Shown piece by piece: positions 16,991 through 26,691 of a stretch of 64,000 bases of DNA. The first letter of the stretch is position 1, and each line of letters begins with the position of its first letter. Position numbers and translations under genes: made by a program. This DNA comes from Caballeronia catudaia (GTDB lineage: Bacteria > Pseudomonadota > Gammaproteobacteria > Burkholderiales > Burkholderiaceae), in contig NZ_FCOF02000028.1 of assembly GCF_001544755.2 (NCBI RefSeq), positions 16,117 to 80,116 of the forward strand. Reading direction: 5' to 3'. Under the pieces are notes generated by a model. The model was not told the DNA's origin. It did no database searches and saw nothing but the letters and a program-made list of their open reading frames with translations.

Positions 16991-18946
16991 TCACCGCTCC
17001 GCGACGCCCTCCAACAATCGATCCAAAACCTCAAAATCCACCGGCTTGACCAGATGCGCATCGAACCCGGCCTGCGCGGAGCGCTCCTTGTCGCTGTCCT
17101 GCCCGAACCCGGTCATCGCGACGACGACAGCCCGCCCGACCAACCGTTGCGAACGCAACGTCCTCAGCACTGCATAACCATCGATATCCGGCAACGCAAG
17201 ATCGAGCAAAACAAGCTCCGGCGGAAAATGCCGCACCACATCGAGCCCTTCCTTGCCGTGATAAGCGATGCGCACATCATGCCCCTTCATCTGCAAAAGC
17301 ATCGCGAGGCTGTCGGCGGAATCCTGGTTATCGTCGATCACGACAATGCGCAATCCGCTGCCCACCGCTTTCGCCGAACTCTGCCCAAGCACGCGATGCG
17401 GCCGCGGCGCATCATCGACGGACGCATAGGGCAAGCGCACCGTGAAGGTGCTGCCTTGATTCGGCCCGCCGCTCGCAGCGCTGATCGAACCGCCATGCAT
17501 CTCGACGATCGACCGGCATAACGTCAGCCCGATGCCGAGGCCCGCTTCGCCAGGATTGAGGTAGTGATCCTCCTGCACGAAAAGATCGAAGATGGAGCTC
17601 AGGCCCTTCTGCGAAATGCCGCGCCCGCTGTCGATCACCTTGAGCAGCAGCGCGCTCGCCTCGCGCTCGACTTCGACCCTCACCGTGCTCGCGCGCGGCG
17701 AGAACTTCGACGCGTTGTTCAGCAGGTTCTGCACGACCTGTACTAGCCGCGTACTGTCGCCCGTGATATAGACGGGCTCCGAGGGCAGCTTCGTCACGAC
17801 GCTCTGCGCGCGCTCATCCATGAACGGATGCACAAGCTCGATGCTGCGCGCGACGATATCGCTCACATCCACGCGCGCCATGCGCAAATCGATCTTGCCC
17901 GTCGTGATGCGGCCCATGTCCAGCAGATCATCGACGAGCCGGCCAAGATGCGAAGTCTGCCTGTCGATGATGTCGCGGCACGAGGCGACGCGCGGCGACA
18001 CGTCCGTCTCCATCTGCATCACGCCGATCGCATTGCGCACCGGCGCGAGCGGATTGCGCAACTCATGCGCGAGCGTCGCGAGAAATTCGCTGATGCGCCG
18101 CGACGACACCTCGAGCTGTTCGAGACGCTTGCGCTCGCTCATGTCGCGCGTGACTTTGGCGAAGCCCCGCAACACGCGATGCTCGTCGTACACCGCCGTG
18201 ATGATGACATTCGCCCAGAACAGCGAGCCGTCCTTGCGCACGCGCCAGCCTTCGTTCTCCACGCGGCCCGTGCGGATCGCGGTCTCAAGCTCGATCTCGG
18301 GGAGGCTGGCAGCGAGATCTTCGGGGCAATAGAACGTGGAGAAATGCTTGCCGAGAATCTCCGACGGCTGATAACCCTTGATGCGCATCGCGCCCGTGTT
18401 CCAGCTCGCAATATGACCGCCCGGATCGAGCATGAAGATCGCGTAGTCGCTCACACTCTCCACGAGCAAACGGAAGCGCTCTTCCGAAAGACGCAGCTTC
18501 TCTTCTTCAGCGCGCTTCGCGGTGAGATCGCGCGTGCATTTTGCATAGCCGATGATCTCGCCCTGCACATTGCGCGCCGCCGTGATGACGACGTTCGCCC
18601 AGAAGAGCGTGCCGTCCTTGCGCACGCGCCAGCCTTCGTCTTCGAAGCGGCCGGTCGCATAAGCCTGCTTCAGCTCGTACTCGGGCCAGCCGCGCGCCAC
18701 CGATTCCGCCGGGTAGAAGCGCGAGAGATGCTCGCCGATGATCTCGTGCGCCTCGTAGCCCTTTATTCTGCGCGCGCCCGTATTCCAGCTCGTGATGCAG
18801 CCGTTCAAGTCGAGCATGAAGATTGCGCAGTCTTCGATCGCATCGACGAGCGCGTGATATTGCGCATCGCTCATCGCGCGTGGTTCGTGCGGCCTGCGCG
18901 CGGCGTCGAGGTGGGGAACGGCAGCTCTCGATCGGGGCATGTTCAT
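16991..18946 (-). CDS. PAS-PAS hybrid sensor histidine kinase with receiver domain
   Basis: A cytoplasmic hybrid kinase of 651 residues with no obvious membrane helix. There are two tandem, clearly duplicated PAS domains (about 30-145 and 160-275), each with a SWNTGAxRIKGY block and GWRVRKDGxLFWANV. A HisKA domain follows with phospho-accepting H294 (LAHELRNP), then a HATPase domain (NLLNNASKFSP, GLGIGLTLCRS) and a C-terminal receiver with D582 (LLDLALPD). The start is uncertain: ATGs at 18946 and 18940 are both possible and the frame is open to 19057. No cognate regulator is adjacent; the kinase core closely resembles that of the hybrid kinase at 42817-44745. Confidence 0.9.
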   Translation of the reverse strand: MNMPRSRAAVPHLDAARRPHEPRAMSDAQYHALVDAIEDCAIFMLDLNGCITSWNTGARRIKGYEAHEIIGEHLSRFYPAESVARGWPEYELKQAYATGRFEDEGWRVRKDGTLFWANVVITAARNVQGEIIGYAKCTRDLTAKRAEEEKLRLSEERFRLLVESVSDYAIFMLDPGGHIASWNTGAMRIKGYQPSEILGKHFSTFYCPEDLAASLPEIELETAIRTGRVENEGWRVRKDGSLFWANVIITAVYDEHRVLRGFAKVTRDMSERKRLEQLEVSSRRISEFLATLAHELRNPLAPVRNAIGVMQMETDVSPRVASCRDIIDRQTSHLGRLVDDLLDMGRITTGKIDLRMARVDVSDIVARSIELVHPFMDERAQSVVTKLPSEPVYITGDSTRLVQVVQNLLNNASKFSPRASTVRVEVEREASALLLKVIDSGRGISQKGLSSIFDLFVQEDHYLNPGEAGLGIGLTLCRSIVEMHGGSISAASGGPNQGSTFTVRLPYASVDDAPRPHRVLGQSSAKAVGSGLRIVVIDDNQDSADSLAMLLQMKGHDVRIAYHGKEGLDVVRHFPPELVLLDLALPDIDGYAVLRTLRSQRLVGRAVVVAMTGFGQDSDKERSAQAGFDAHLVKPVDFEVLDRLLEGVAER

Positions 18947-19201
18947 TAGAGGTGAAGCGAGTTTCGATGTGACGGGTGAGTGCACGCGGACAAAGTTTGG
19001 ACAACGCCGCTCACAGGAGTTTAACTTCTGAGCAGCTATCCGCGTGCCGTCACGCAAACATCGCTTGACAGCGTGCAGCGCGATTTATAGCGTTCAATCG
19101 TTTTCAGTTCCGAAGAGAGCCGCGCGTATCCGTCGATATTACCGGTCGACGCATCAGCGAACTCCTGCACGCTCCCGATTTTTCCGCATACGGAGGCTCT
19201 C

Positions 19202-21019
19202 ATGGATCGTCGACGTTTCCTCTCGCTGTCCGCGTTCTATACGGTGGCGGCCGCATCCGGCACGCTCGCGGCATGTCACTCCAGTCATGACGACGACAAC
19301 GGCGGCTCAGGCAGCGGCTCAGGCAGCGGTGGAACGACACCGCCGCCGCCCGCGGGCGCGTTCGCGTTCCCGCAAGGCGTCGCGAGCGGCGATCCGCGCG
19401 ATGTCTCCGCGGTGTTCTGGACGCGCTGTGTCGCCAATGGAAGCAGTGCGGCGCCAGCGCCCGTCGCCGTGACCTTGCAGGTATCGACGCAGCAGAGCTT
19501 CGCGCAACTGGCGGCGAGCGTGCCGTTGAATGCGGTGCCCGACTACGACTTCACCGTGCGCGCCAAGGTCACGGGCCTCGTCGCGAAGACGACGTACTAC
19601 TACCGCTTCGTCGCGGGCAGCGACACGAGCGTGACGGGCACGATGCGCACCGCGGCCGCCGCGAACGATGCGATCCCGCAATTGCGCTTCGCGTGGTTCG
19701 TGTGTCAAAACTGGAGCGCGAACCATTGGCAGGCGCTGACGCTGCTGGCCGCCGAAACCGATCTCGACTTCGTCGTGCATCTCGGCGATTACATCTACGA
19801 GGCGAATTTCGTCGCGCCAGCGGGAGGGGTCGAGGCCGCGCATCCGACGATCACGCTGCCGAGCGGCGGTCCCTATGCGAACACGCTCGACGATTACCGC
19901 ACGCTGTATCGCACGTATCGCGGCGATGCGCGTCTTCAGAACGTGCATGCGCGTTTTCCGGTCATCGCGATCTGGGACGATCACGAGTTCTCCGACGACT
20001 GCTGGCAGGATCACCAGACCTACACGAACGCGAATCTTCAGCAGACCGCGCGCCGGCGCACCGCGAATCAGGCGTGGGCGGAATACATGCCGGTCGATTG
20101 GGGCGACGTGTCGTTCGATCTCAACAACGCGGCGTACGACAACATTCGCATCTATCGCGACTTCCACTTCGGCTCGCTGATGCATCTCGTGATGACCGAC
20201 GAGCGGCTCTATCGCGACGATCACGTCGTCAGCGAAGCGGCGATCGCGCAGGCGCTCGGGCACGATCCGGTGAATGGCAACGATCTCGTCGGCTCGCGCT
20301 ATTTCGTGCCGCGCAACGTGCTCGCGCAGTTCGAAGCGGCCGTTACGCAACGGCTCGGCCGCGTGCCGTCGATTTTCGGCCCGACGCAGACGCAATGGTG
20401 GAAGGACACCCTGAAGGCATCGACGTCGATATGGAAGGTGTGGGGCAACGAAGTGATGATGAACCGCATGTGGCTCGATCTCTCCGCGATCGCGCCCGCG
20501 CCCGACAACACCGTCTTCGTGCTCGACTGCGACGCGTGGGACGGCTATCCGTCGCACAAGGCGGATCTTCTGTCGTTCGTGAAGACGCAGGGCATCACGA
20601 ATCTCGTCGCGATCACGGGCGATCTGCACGCGTTCCAGGCGGGCGTCGTGCGCGACGTGCCCGATCCCGCGACCGGCACGCCGGTGATGATCGATCTGAT
20701 GTCGGCGGGCATCAGCAGCCAGCCCTTCTTCGAGGACATCAAGACGTATGCGGCGGGCATGCCGCTCGCGTCGCTCATCAGTTCGTCATCGCTGTTCGAC
20801 GCGCTCATCCGCCAGAACAATCCGGACATGCTCTATGCGGATCATGACGGCATCGGGTATGCATCGGCGACGCTCACGCCGACACAGTTCATCGCTATCT
20901 TCAATAAGGTGAAGTTCCTCAACGCCGATGGCAGCGCGCCGCAGGCGCCACTCGCGAAGCGCACGCGTCTCACGATCAACGCGGGCGCGGTGTCGGTGTC
21001 GGTCCAGGACAACGCATGA
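19202..21019 (+). CDS. phoD: PhoD-like alkaline phosphatase/phosphodiesterase, Tat-exported
   Basis: A 605-residue secreted metallophosphoesterase of the PhoD family. The N-terminus RRRFLS is a twin-arginine motif, followed by a hydrophobic region ending TLAAC25 that could be lipidated, then a Gly/Ser/Pro linker. The N-terminal PhoD domain starts FPQGVASGDP. Metal-site blocks include HLGDYIYE, IWDDHEFSDD and ITGDLHAFQ. GGAGG-type ribosome site just before the ATG. It would release phosphate from phosphomono- or diesters in the periplasm. No pho box was identified upstream. Confidence 0.9.
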   Translation: MDRRRFLSLSAFYTVAAASGTLAACHSSHDDDNGGSGSGSGSGGTTPPPPAGAFAFPQGVASGDPRDVSAVFWTRCVANGSSAAPAPVAVTLQVSTQQSFAQLAASVPLNAVPDYDFTVRAKVTGLVAKTTYYYRFVAGSDTSVTGTMRTAAAANDAIPQLRFAWFVCQNWSANHWQALTLLAAETDLDFVVHLGDYIYEANFVAPAGGVEAAHPTITLPSGGPYANTLDDYRTLYRTYRGDARLQNVHARFPVIAIWDDHEFSDDCWQDHQTYTNANLQQTARRRTANQAWAEYMPVDWGDVSFDLNNAAYDNIRIYRDFHFGSLMHLVMTDERLYRDDHVVSEAAIAQALGHDPVNGNDLVGSRYFVPRNVLAQFEAAVTQRLGRVPSIFGPTQTQWWKDTLKASTSIWKVWGNEVMMNRMWLDLSAIAPAPDNTVFVLDCDAWDGYPSHKADLLSFVKTQGITNLVAITGDLHAFQAGVVRDVPDPATGTPVMIDLMSAGISSQPFFEDIKTYAAGMPLASLISSSSLFDALIRQNNPDMLYADHDGIGYASATLTPTQFIAIFNKVKFLNADGSAPQAPLAKRTRLTINAGAVSVSVQDNA

Positions 21020-21206
21020 ATGCCGAATGTGCTCAGGCGCTTCATACATGAAGCGCGGACCCATCCATTTTTATCCTTGCTTTTGAGGGGATTTCAACGC
21101 CGATCCGCCGACGTAGACTGCGTGCACATTTCAGAAGGTCGGTTGCTGGCAGGCAGTGCAATGAGGCCGATTGAAGTGATTACGTGAAACCCTCAGGAGC
21201 ACTATC

Positions 21207-21434
21207 ATGATCGGCAATCTCAAAGGCATCATCTTCGTCGCGGCCCTTGCGGGCGCTTCCTATGCGCTCGCGAGCGGCTACGGTCCCTCGCCGTATTACG
21301 CACCGATGGAGGGCGCGCCCGCGTCTCAGCAAGGCATGAACATGCAGACGATGGCGCAGGACGGTCAATCGAGCAATGACGCGAGCGTCGACAAGTCCAA
21401 GCAGGACAGCCCGCTCATTCAGGCGCAGGATTGA
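21207..21434 (+). CDS. Small exported hypothetical protein
   Basis: A 75-residue protein with an N-terminal hydrophobic signal-like segment (about residues 6-22, GIIFVAALAGASYALA). The tail is polar, rich in Gln, Asn, Asp, Ser and Met. CAGGAG lies 8 bases before the ATG. No family was recognised. Upstream, 21020-21206 has no other gene. Confidence 0.65.
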   Translation: MIGNLKGIIFVAALAGASYALASGYGPSPYYAPMEGAPASQQGMNMQTMAQDGQSSNDASVDKSKQDSPLIQAQD

Positions 21435-21448
21435 GCGTTTGGTTCACC

Positions 21449-21473
21449 GTCCCGCCGGCGATATCGGCGGGAC
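21449..21473. terminator. GC-rich hairpin between convergent genes
   Basis: A perfect 9-bp stem gtcccgccg / cggcgggac with a 7-base loop lies 15 bp after the small exported protein gene. No T-run follows on either strand, so termination is unproven. Confidence 0.45.
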
Positions 21474-21477
21474 GCGT

Positions 21478-21645
21478 TCAGCGTTCGTTGTCGAAAAGCG
21501 CGCGCAACATGCGTTCGGGGTTCGCAAGAAACGCGCGCGTCACCTTGAAGTGCTCGGTGTCTTAATACGCGATGCGCGCGATGCCGTTTTCGTCGAATTG
21601 ATAGATCCACGCATCGGGATACGCCATGAGAGCATCGCGCGGATG
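21478..21645 (-). pseudogene. Broken reading frame downstream of and in frame with the DHA2 transporter
   Basis: Directly after the transporter TGA (21646-21648) the same frame continues HPRDALMAYPDAWIYQFDEN and IARIAY to a TAA. It then continues DTEHFKVTRAFLANPE and on to RALFDNER and a TGA at 21478. The composition is protein-like, unlike shadow frames, and the two halves read as one small domain interrupted by a nonsense codon. It may be a decayed small gene (own ATG at 21628) or an old C-terminal extension. No family was identified. Confidence 0.4.
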
Positions 21646-23175
21646 TCAGTGGAACGCCTGGTTCGCGGCGTTTTTCGCAGCGGCTTTCGCATCGCCGGCA
21701 CCGGTTTTTTCGACGCTTTCCCGCGCGCGGCCAATGTCGATCTTCGGCATGAACATCATCGAGACGACGGTGCCGAGCGCGATGACGAACATCGCCGTGA
21801 AGGTCATGTGCAGCGAGTGATGCAGCACGAGGCGAATCTCGTGATTGTTCGAGAAGTCGCCCGGCACGGCCGACAGCAATTGCTTGAGCTGATCCGCATG
21901 CACGGGCGGCAGGCCGTCCGTGTGCGTGAGGCCGTAGTTCTGCACCGCGCCGAACACCGCCGCGCCGAGCGTATTGCCGAGATTGCGCGAGAACAGGTTC
22001 GACGCCGTCGCGCTGCCGCGCTCGATCGGCTGCACGATCTCCTGGATCAGGATCAGGCACGACACGCTCGTGATGCCCATGCCGAAACCGAGCACCGCGG
22101 AGCCGACGCCCGCCCACACCGGGCTCGATTGCGGGCCGAGCAGCACGAACGGCAGCGCGCCCAGCGGGATGAACACCGGGCCGATCATCAGCAGACGCCG
22201 CAAGCCGATGCGATGGAATGAGCGCGACGTGAACGTGGCGCCGCTCGGCCAGCCGATCATCATCATCGTGAGCGCGAGGCCGGCTTCGACGGGCGTGCGA
22301 TGCATCACGCCCTGCACGTACATCGGCAGGAAGGTGGTGAGACCCATCATCGCCATGCCGGCGAGCAGGGTCGCGACGTTGCTCGCCGCGATCGGCCGAT
22401 GCGACCACAGCCTGAACGAGATCATCGGATCGGCGGCGCGGCGCTCCTGCACCACGAAACACACGATGGCGAGCACGAGCGCCACGATCTCCGTGGCGAC
22501 GCGCGCGTTGCTCGCGTGACCGGCATCGGTGAGCGCCATCATCAGCGCGGCGACGGCAGTGGTGAAGAAGAACGCGCCCGCGAGATCGACCGCGGGGCGG
22601 TCGTGGCGCTTTTCCTCATGCAGAAAGAGCGCGAAGAGCAGCGCGGCCAGAATGCCGATCGGCACGTTGATCCAGAAGATCCACGCCCACGACAGCTCGC
22701 GGATCAGCAGGCCGCCGACCATCGGCCCGAGCACGGCGGACACGGCCCATACGCTCGCCAGATAACCCTGCACCTTGCCGCGCTCGCGCGCCGGATAAAG
22801 ATCGCCGACGACCGTCAGCGCGACCGGCAGGATCGCACCCGCGCCGACGCCCTGAAGCAGCCGGAACACGATCATCGCGGGCATCGACCACGCAAAGCCC
22901 GCGAGGATCGAGCCGACGAGAAAGATCGCGATGCCGACGAGAATCGCGGGCTTGCGGCCATACAGATCCGCGAGCTTGCCGAACACGACGGTCAGCGCGG
23001 TCTGCGTGAGCAGGAACGACGAGAACACCCAGCTATAGAGATTGAGGCCGCCGAGTTGCGTCGCGATTTGCGGCATTGCGGTAGAGACGATGGTGGCTTC
23101 GATCGCGACCATCGCCATCGAGGCCATGACTGCGCCAATGACGAGAGGACGGGCGGTTTTCTTGGTCTGTGACAT
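21646..23175 (-). CDS. DHA2-family MFS drug exporter (14 TM)
   Basis: A 509-residue inner-membrane drug:H+ antiporter of the EmrB/QacA type. About 14 hydrophobic helices are visible. Helix 1 has EATIVSTAMPQI, typical of DHA2 transporters. The loop motif GKLADLYGRKP and motif C-like GAGAILPVALTVVGD are present. It is a single gene without an adjacent EmrA-type adaptor. The ATG at 23175 is used; a 417-bp region separates it from the divergent kinase gene. Confidence 0.87.
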   Translation of the reverse strand: MSQTKKTARPLVIGAVMASMAMVAIEATIVSTAMPQIATQLGGLNLYSWVFSSFLLTQTALTVVFGKLADLYGRKPAILVGIAIFLVGSILAGFAWSMPAMIVFRLLQGVGAGAILPVALTVVGDLYPARERGKVQGYLASVWAVSAVLGPMVGGLLIRELSWAWIFWINVPIGILAALLFALFLHEEKRHDRPAVDLAGAFFFTTAVAALMMALTDAGHASNARVATEIVALVLAIVCFVVQERRAADPMISFRLWSHRPIAASNVATLLAGMAMMGLTTFLPMYVQGVMHRTPVEAGLALTMMMIGWPSGATFTSRSFHRIGLRRLLMIGPVFIPLGALPFVLLGPQSSPVWAGVGSAVLGFGMGITSVSCLILIQEIVQPIERGSATASNLFSRNLGNTLGAAVFGAVQNYGLTHTDGLPPVHADQLKQLLSAVPGDFSNNHEIRLVLHHSLHMTFTAMFVIALGTVVSMMFMPKIDIGRARESVEKTGAGDAKAAAKNAANQAFH

Positions 23176-23592
23176 GCGGTTTCGAATGACGTATCGCCCG
23201 GCGCAAATCCGGCATGCGCGCGAGCAGGCAATTCGCGATAGGTGGGAATGCGGCGGCGACGCGAGGCTTGCGAATTCCTTGCAGCCCGCGCGAGGCCGTC
23301 AATTAAATGGGCGCCGAATGCAATGTTATCCCGACGCGCCGGTGGCCGCTCGCGCCTGCTTCCTCATTTATTGGTAATTCTCCGCGGCTACGCTGCTTTT
23401 CGTGGACGGATGGCGCGCTTACTTCAACGCCCGACGATCCGGTCTTCGCCCTTTTTCGCCGCAATGGACGGACGAACTGTCACTCATATGTCGTCTTTCA
23501 GAACGAAATCCATGGGAATGTCGCCTAAAATCGAACGGGAAAATGGTTTGCCTTCCGGTTCGCCCGTGTCCGCTTCGAGGCGGCAGACTCGC
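23176..23592. other. Divergent intergenic region between DHA2 exporter and sensor kinase
   Basis: No convincing gene in 417 bp. The kinase frame is open across most of it (from 23242), but the translation is Arg-rich and not protein-like before about 23593, so it is treated as leader. Promoters for both divergent genes should be here; none was assigned with confidence. Confidence 0.5.
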
Positions 23593-24942
23593 ATGCTCAA
23601 ATCACTGAAGAATCAACTGGTCGTCGCGCTGGGTCTGCTTGTGAGCATCATCGGCGTCGTGCAGGGCGTGAGTTCATATCAACTGAGCAAGACCGGCATG
23701 AGCGCGCTGCTCGACATGCGTCTGGTACAGGTGGCCGCGCGTCTGCGCGATGGCCTCGCCGAGAGCCTCCCGAAAAATCCGGCGCGCGGAACCCAGGATG
23801 AGGGCGATGTCGTCGCGGTGGTGTGGAAGCCGGGCGAAGCGCTGCCGTTCCGCACGACCGATCCTTCGCTGCATTTTCCGCGCGACGCGCAGCCGGGCTT
23901 CTCCGGCGTCGAAGTCAACGACGAGCAATGGCGTCTTTTCACGCGACAGGAGCCGACCATGACGATCCAGGTCGCCCAGCGCTCGTCCGTGCGCCGCGAG
24001 CTCACCACCGAAACCGCCGCCGTGACGCTCTGGCCGATCGCCGTGCTGCTGCCGCTCGTGTGGGTCGCGGTAGCGTTCGTCGTGCGCCGTTCGCTGAGCC
24101 AGTTGAACCAGCTCGGCAAGGAGGTGCAATGCATCGACATGGGTCATCTCCAGCCGCTGCCGACGGTCGGCGTGCCCACGGAGATCAAGCCCTTCATTCA
24201 TTCGATCAATACGATGATCGAGCGGCTCGCGGACTCGATCGAGAAGGAGCGCAAGTTCATCGCCGACGCAGCGCACGAACTGCGCACGCCGCTCACCGCG
24301 CTTCAGCTTCAGGCCGACAATCTCGCGCCGCACATCTATCCCGGCAACCAGGAACGCTTTCAGGAATTGCGCAAGGGCATCGCGCGCGCGGGCGGTCTCA
24401 TCACGCAACTGTTGCGGCTCGCACGCGCCGATGCGCCCATGAATGGCACGCCGCTTTCGCGCGTCGATCTCTCCGCGGTCGTGACGAACGCGGTCTCCGA
24501 CGTGCTGCCGATCGCGATTTCGCGCGGCCTCGATATCGGCGCGGAGGAGATGGTGAATGCCCATGTGCGCGCGGTCGAGACGGACATCGGCATGGCGGTG
24601 AAGAATCTCGTGTCGAACGCGGTGCGTTATACGCCCGATGGCGGCACCATCGACCTGCGCATGCGGCGCGATGGCGAAATGGTCTGGATCGATGTCGTCG
24701 ACACGGGGCCGGGCATCGACGAAGCGCTGCTGCCGCGCGTGTTCGACCGCTTTTTCCGCGCGAACCCGGACGTGGAAGGCAGCGGGCTCGGCCTGTCGAT
24801 CGTGAAGGCGATCGCCGCGCGCTATGGCGGTGACGTCACGCTGGCGAATCGCAACGACGGACGCTCGGGCATCGTCGCTTCGATCGGCTTTCCGGTCGAG
24901 GACGTGACGGAAAGCGCCGCAGCCGTGACCGATTGCGCATGA
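23593..24942 (+). CDS. QseC/TctE-type sensor histidine kinase
   Basis: A membrane sensor kinase of 449 residues from the ATG at 23593. TM1 is near residues 8-28. A short periplasmic 2CSK-type sensor (about 30-145) contains LRDGLAESLP and PGFSGVEVNDEQWRLF (typical of the QseC/TctE/PmrB group). TM2 is near 150-170, then HAMP. HisKA has H228 (DAAHELRTPL), followed by HATPase motifs NLVSNAVRYTP, DTGPGI and GSGLGLSIV. Its partner regulator is encoded 171 bp downstream. The start is uncertain: ATGs at 23511 and 23518 lie in the same frame but lack a better ribosome site. Confidence 0.87.
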   Translation: MLKSLKNQLVVALGLLVSIIGVVQGVSSYQLSKTGMSALLDMRLVQVAARLRDGLAESLPKNPARGTQDEGDVVAVVWKPGEALPFRTTDPSLHFPRDAQPGFSGVEVNDEQWRLFTRQEPTMTIQVAQRSSVRRELTTETAAVTLWPIAVLLPLVWVAVAFVVRRSLSQLNQLGKEVQCIDMGHLQPLPTVGVPTEIKPFIHSINTMIERLADSIEKERKFIADAAHELRTPLTALQLQADNLAPHIYPGNQERFQELRKGIARAGGLITQLLRLARADAPMNGTPLSRVDLSAVVTNAVSDVLPIAISRGLDIGAEEMVNAHVRAVETDIGMAVKNLVSNAVRYTPDGGTIDLRMRRDGEMVWIDVVDTGPGIDEALLPRVFDRFFRANPDVEGSGLGLSIVKAIAARYGGDVTLANRNDGRSGIVASIGFPVEDVTESAAAVTDCA

Positions 24943-25113
24943 AACCTAGCTATTTGCGCGCGGATTTGCGCCGATTACAATGCATTCGCTGCGTGGCGCG
25001 AAGTGGATATCGCCGGTCAAGAATGAAATAAAGCGACCGGTCGTGCGTCGATTCCTTCGTGCCGCTTTCCGGGCGCGTGGCGCGCGCCATTCTCGCGGGA
25101 GCGGGGTGGGAAC

Positions 25114-25797
25114 ATGCGAATTCTTCTGATCGAAGACGATGTGCAGATCGGCACCAGCCTCATGCGTGCGCTCAAAGATGCCGACTACGCCGTCGACTGG
25201 GTGCGCGACGGCAATGCGGGCCGCGAGGCGCTCGACGCCGCCGAATACACCGTGGTGCTGCTCGACCTCGGCCTGCCGGGCATGACGGGCATCGAGCTAT
25301 TGCGGCAGGCGCGGACGGCGGGCAACGCGACGCCGGTGCTGATCCTCACCGCCCGCGACGATCTCGACACGCGCGTGCAAGGCCTCGATCTCGGCGCGGA
25401 CGATTACCTGCTCAAGCCCTTCGACATGCCCGAACTGCTCGCGCGCATTCGCGCGGTGCTGCGGCGCAAGGCGGGCTACGCGGTCTCGCGTCTCGGCGAC
25501 GATTCCATCAGCCTCAATCTCGACCAACGCACGCTCACGTGCGGCGAGAATTCCGGTGTGCTGTCCGCGCGCGAATTTGCGCTGATGCACGCGCTGCTCG
25601 AACGTCCCGGCACCATCTTCTCGCGCGATCAGCTGGAAGACCGGCTCTACGGTTGGGGCAAGGAAGTGGAGAGCAACGCGGTGGACGTGCTCATCCATTC
25701 GGTGCGCAAGAAATTCGGCGCGGGCGTGATTCGCAATGTGCGCGGACTCGGCTGGACCGTGATGCTCGGACAAACGGGCCGTGAGGAAACCAAGTAG
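25114..25797 (+). CDS. OmpR-family response regulator (QseB/TctD type)
   Basis: A 227-residue DNA-binding response regulator and the probable partner of the kinase at 23593. The receiver has acidic residues E7, D8, D9, phospho-acceptor D51 (LLDLGLPG) and the conserved Lys in LLKPFD. A winged-helix output domain occupies about 125-220 (SAREFALMHALLERPG, NAVDVLIHSVRKKFG, IRNVRGLGWTV). The order kinase-then-regulator with a 171-bp gap suggests that it may have its own promoter. Targets are unknown. Confidence 0.92.
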   Translation: MRILLIEDDVQIGTSLMRALKDADYAVDWVRDGNAGREALDAAEYTVVLLDLGLPGMTGIELLRQARTAGNATPVLILTARDDLDTRVQGLDLGADDYLLKPFDMPELLARIRAVLRRKAGYAVSRLGDDSISLNLDQRTLTCGENSGVLSAREFALMHALLERPGTIFSRDQLEDRLYGWGKEVESNAVDVLIHSVRKKFGAGVIRNVRGLGWTVMLGQTGREETK

Positions 25798-25820
25798 CGC
25801 ACATCGCACGGCAGGCCGGG

Positions 25821-26006
25821 TCATTGGGCATCGTAGTGGCGGCCGACCGAGCCGCAAAAACGCATGCTGTAGTCGTGATCCTCCGTTTCGACTTGACGCA
25901 TGCGGCGTTCGAGATCGGCGAGATCGCTCGACGATGCGAGATAGTCGTCGTGGGCATCGTGCATCGAGAAGAAGCTGCCGACGGATTTCGAAAAGCGTTC
26001 GAACAT
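25821..26006 (-). CDS. DUF3563 family small protein
   Basis: A 61-residue protein of the DUF3563 family, frequent in Burkholderiales. The central DLADLERRMRQVE motif is diagnostic. AGGAG lies 7 bases before the ATG. The function of the family is unknown. It is monocistronic and converges on the response regulator gene with 23 bp between the stops. Confidence 0.85.
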   Translation of the reverse strand: MFERFSKSVGSFFSMHDAHDDYLASSSDLADLERRMRQVETEDHDYSMRFCGSVGRHYDAQ

Positions 26007-26269
26007 GATGTGCTCCTGTCATTGAATGGCCTGCGTGTGAGGCCGACGAATGCAGGTTATGCCGCGCGAATTAGCGCTGAATGAGAGCGGCGCATGAAGG
26101 GCTTTACGATCGCCATGACGAAGCGTTCGCCAGCGCACCGTGCAGCGGATTGGGCCGCGTGAAAGGCACTGCCGCGCCGCACCATCCCGTGCTATCTTTG
26201 TTTTATAGGGATTTCATACGGAACGCTGTGCGTAATCCGCATTCGTCGATCGTCTTCGTGAAGGCCGCC

Positions 26270-26635
26270 ATGAACGATGTGTCTCGTACCCTCAGTGCCC
26301 GCGACCGCGTCGAGTTACTCTGCTGGCTCACGTGCGGCAGTCTCGGCGCGTATTACCTGAATGGCGACTGGCCCGCGCCCTCGTTTCACGTGCAGGCCGC
26401 GCATAAATGGCTGGACCGGCATCAGCGGCACGCGGACTGGCTCACGGTTGCGAAGCTCGCCGCCATCGCGCGGGACATCGCCACGCAGCATTGCGCGATG
26501 CTCGAAGCGGACTGGGCGCGCGCCGCCGTCGAAGAAATCCTCGACAGCGAAGACCTCAACTATCAATCGGATGTCGTGCGGCAGGTTTTCGACGATTGCC
26601 GCCGCGCGCTCGCGGAAAAGCGCACGCCGGAATGA
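26270..26635 (+). CDS. Hypothetical protein
   Basis: A 121-residue soluble, probably helical protein with no recognised domain. Trp- and His-containing blocks (LLCWLTCGSLGAYYLNGDW, AAHKWLDRHQRHADWL) suggest a folded protein. The start at 26270 has AAGG upstream; the frame is open to 26081, but the earlier part reads less like protein. It lies upstream of the dinB LexA box and is not obviously linked to it. Confidence 0.6.
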   Translation: MNDVSRTLSARDRVELLCWLTCGSLGAYYLNGDWPAPSFHVQAAHKWLDRHQRHADWLTVAKLAAIARDIATQHCAMLEADWARAAVEEILDSEDLNYQSDVVRQVFDDCRRALAEKRTPE

Positions 26636-26675
26636 ACCGGCTATCGCGCGCGAGGAAAGGCGCTAGCGCGAAGAC

Positions 26676-26691
26676 CTGTATGGATGTACAG
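26676..26691. promoter_or_regulatory. LexA (SOS) box upstream of dinB
   Basis: CTGT-ATGGATGT-ACAG matches the E. coli-type LexA consensus CTGT-N8-ACAG exactly in both half-sites, and the flanks (a-c...t-a) also fit. It lies 130 bp upstream of the dinB start, so dinB is predicted to be LexA-repressed and damage-inducible. Confidence 0.85.

Noticed and set aside
15742..17061. A 439-codon minus-strand frame across the FUSC gene and palindromic element
   Set aside because: Composition is unlike protein, and its N-terminal part is read through the repeat element.
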